From Symploca sp. SIO1C2 (GTDB lineage Bacteria; Cyanobacteriota; Cyanobacteriia; Cyanobacteriales; Coleofasciculaceae), in contig JAAHFP010000001.1 in assembly GCA_010672925.1 (NCBI GenBank), positions 186,001 to 250,000 on the forward strand: 64,000 bases of DNA, in the 5' to 3' direction. The notes below the pieces were generated by a model. It saw only the letters and a program-made list of their open reading frames with translations. It ran no database searches and was not told the DNA's origin. Position numbers and translations under genes: made by a program. Positions within the stretch are counted from its first letter, which is position 1. The number at the start of each line of letters is the position of its first letter. This document shows, in pieces, positions 63,112-64,000 of the stretch.

Positions 63112-63633
63112 ATGGGTTTTTGGAAAAGCTTTTTTAGCAGCCCTGATACTGTCTTGCCCCAGAAGCAGTATGAGGGAGATATATTAGAAGGTACGATCAA
63201 TCGCACCGATAGTAACACTCGCATATTTTTTAGCACAGACCGGGAAGTTGACCTTTACGACTTGGAAGAATTGTGTGATGCCGTTGGCTGGTCTCGACGT
63301 CCCCTACGTAAAGTCAAAAAGGCTATTCAACACAGTTTCCTAGTTGCTTGTATGTGGCAACAGCGAGGTAGCAGTAGGCGTTTAATTGGTTTTGCCCGGG
63401 CAACTTCCGATCATGCTTTCAATGCTACTATTTGGGATGTGGTGGTACACCCAGATTTTCAAAACCAGGGACTAGGTAAAGCCCTGATGAAGTATATGAT
63501 CAAGAAACTTCGGAACGAGGATATTAGCAATATCACCTTATTCGCTGACCCTCAGGTGGTCAATTTTTATCGGAGAATGGGATTTATGCCTGACCCAGAA
63601 GGCATCAAAGGTATGTTCTGGTATCCTGATTAA
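63112..63633 (+). CDS. GNAT-family N-acetyltransferase, plastid SNAT/NSI-like
   Basis: The 173-residue protein has [37 protein letters not shown], the acetyl-CoA-binding [17 protein letters not shown] and [20 protein letters not shown]. These match a GNAT subfamily shared by cyanobacteria and plant plastids, some of whose members acetylate serotonin or lysines of photosynthetic proteins. The substrate here is unknown. ATG 63112 (MGFWKSFF) gives the normal N-terminus; TTG 63073 would extend it. A tRNA gene follows 68 bp later. Confidence 0.88.
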   Translation: MGFWKSFFSSPDTVLPQKQYEGDILEGTINRTDSNTRIFFSTDREVDLYDLEELCDAVGWSRRPLRKVKKAIQHSFLVACMWQQRGSSRRLIGFARATSDHAFNATIWDVVVHPDFQNQGLGKALMKYMIKKLRNEDISNITLFADPQVVNFYRRMGFMPDPEGIKGMFWYPD

Positions 63634-63701
63634 ATTTTGGTAAAGAAAACAATCTTGATGGTAAGAAAGCCAAAAGCGAGTTATACTAGTTGAGTAATCT
63701 T

Positions 63702-63775
63702 CGGGATGTAGCGCAGCTTGGTAGCGCGCCTGCTTTGGGAGCAGGATGTCGCAGGTTCAAATCCTGTCATCCCGA
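63702..63775 (+). tRNA. tRNA-Pro (anticodon TGG)
   Basis: A full 74-nt cloverleaf is visible: acceptor arms CGGGATG (63702-63708) and CATCCCG (63768-63774) with discriminator A, an anticodon arm CCTGC-TTTGGGA-GCAGG with TGG at 63736-63738, and a T arm with GGTTCAAATCC. No intron. CCA is not encoded. Confidence 0.96.
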
Positions 63776-64000
63776 TTCAACTCTATTTGTGTACTTTTGA
63801 GGGTGCATCTTGGTACGCCTCGATAAATATGTTGACAATAAAATATAAAAGTGATATAGCTTAGTATCAAAATTGATGAAGCAATGATTCTGGCGCAACT
63901 GTGGATGGAACTATTAGAAATGGCACAGAGTCAGGAAAATCAGTATTGAATGAGAGTGATGCAATTACTCCAGGAGGAAACTAAATAATACGAATTAGAA
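63776..64000. other. Right-hand window edge
   Basis: No supported gene in this last stretch. A short plus-strand frame beginning ATGATTCTGGCGCAACTGTG near 63883 encodes 21 residues and is not considered a gene. Confidence 0.4.

Overview
This window comes from a cyanobacterium. It carries psbO, a Rubisco activase with an RbcS-like tail, sqdB and sqdX, a group 3 sigma factor of the SigF type and many HIP1-like GCGATCGC octamers. It also has the dispersed heptamer repeats (such as ATTCCCA and TTAGAAT) and the XisH/XisI and Uma2 families that are common in large filamentous genomes. The pilus-type chemoreceptor, the HpsE-like glycosyltransferase and the repeat load suggest a gliding filamentous strain resembling Moorena, Coleofasciculus or Oscillatoriales. 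That placement is inference.

Layout. 1-4390: end of a CheW-like protein, a PilJ-type chemoreceptor and an MlaE-family permease. 4809-13464 (minus): a compact two-partner secretion operon with a TpsA adhesin, a TpsB outer-membrane transporter and a TPR-CHAT caspase-like protease, with overlapping reading frames. 13500-19060: an Uma2 remnant, repeats, a membrane Ser/Thr kinase with a second degenerate kinase domain, a COP23-like secreted protein and a membrane pentapeptide-repeat protein. 19290-22632: an accessory patch with two XisH/XisI cassettes (one xisH truncated), an Rpn-family nuclease and an orphan HigA-like antitoxin. 23175-29201: a large anchored protein with a GT4 glycosyltransferase, a dienelactone hydrolase broken by a 31-bp palindrome, and an HNH nuclease with a small partner. 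29526-32053: htpG and rpmB. 32392-38797: hpsE-like GT2, four tandem paralogous GT2 genes and a sulfotransferase, which read as a surface polysaccharide locus. 39061-43361: truncated solute symporter with its DUF4212 partner, CYP120-type P450, Uma2, an ICMT-like membrane protein and a small protein built of 9-residue tryptophan repeats. 44067-54736: ftsH, a REC-histidine kinase, a proline-rich lipoprotein, sigF, psbO and a phosphohexomutase. 55288-58404: sqdX, a small membrane protein and sqdB (sulfolipid synthesis). 58661-64000: a ZIP-like transporter with an inserted cyclic-nucleotide-binding domain, rca, an ACT-domain protein, a GNAT acetyltransferase and tRNA-Pro(TGG).

How the parts relate. 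Motility and surface functions recur: chemoreceptor, sigF, polysaccharide glycosyltransferases, sulfotransferase and TPS adhesin. The rest is photosynthetic housekeeping (psbO, rca, sulfolipid, ftsH) in single-gene units. The most system-like unit is the tpsA-tpsB-CHAT operon. The most puzzling small gene is the W-repeat protein at 43095-43361. A strong second theme is small palindromic or MITE-like elements and short tandem repeats entering genes: in frame in the CHAT protein and the Rubisco activase linker, destructively in the dienelactone hydrolase, and at stop codons of other genes. Annotated starts were moved to ATG codons wherever a longer frame began at TTG or GTG or ran through repeats.
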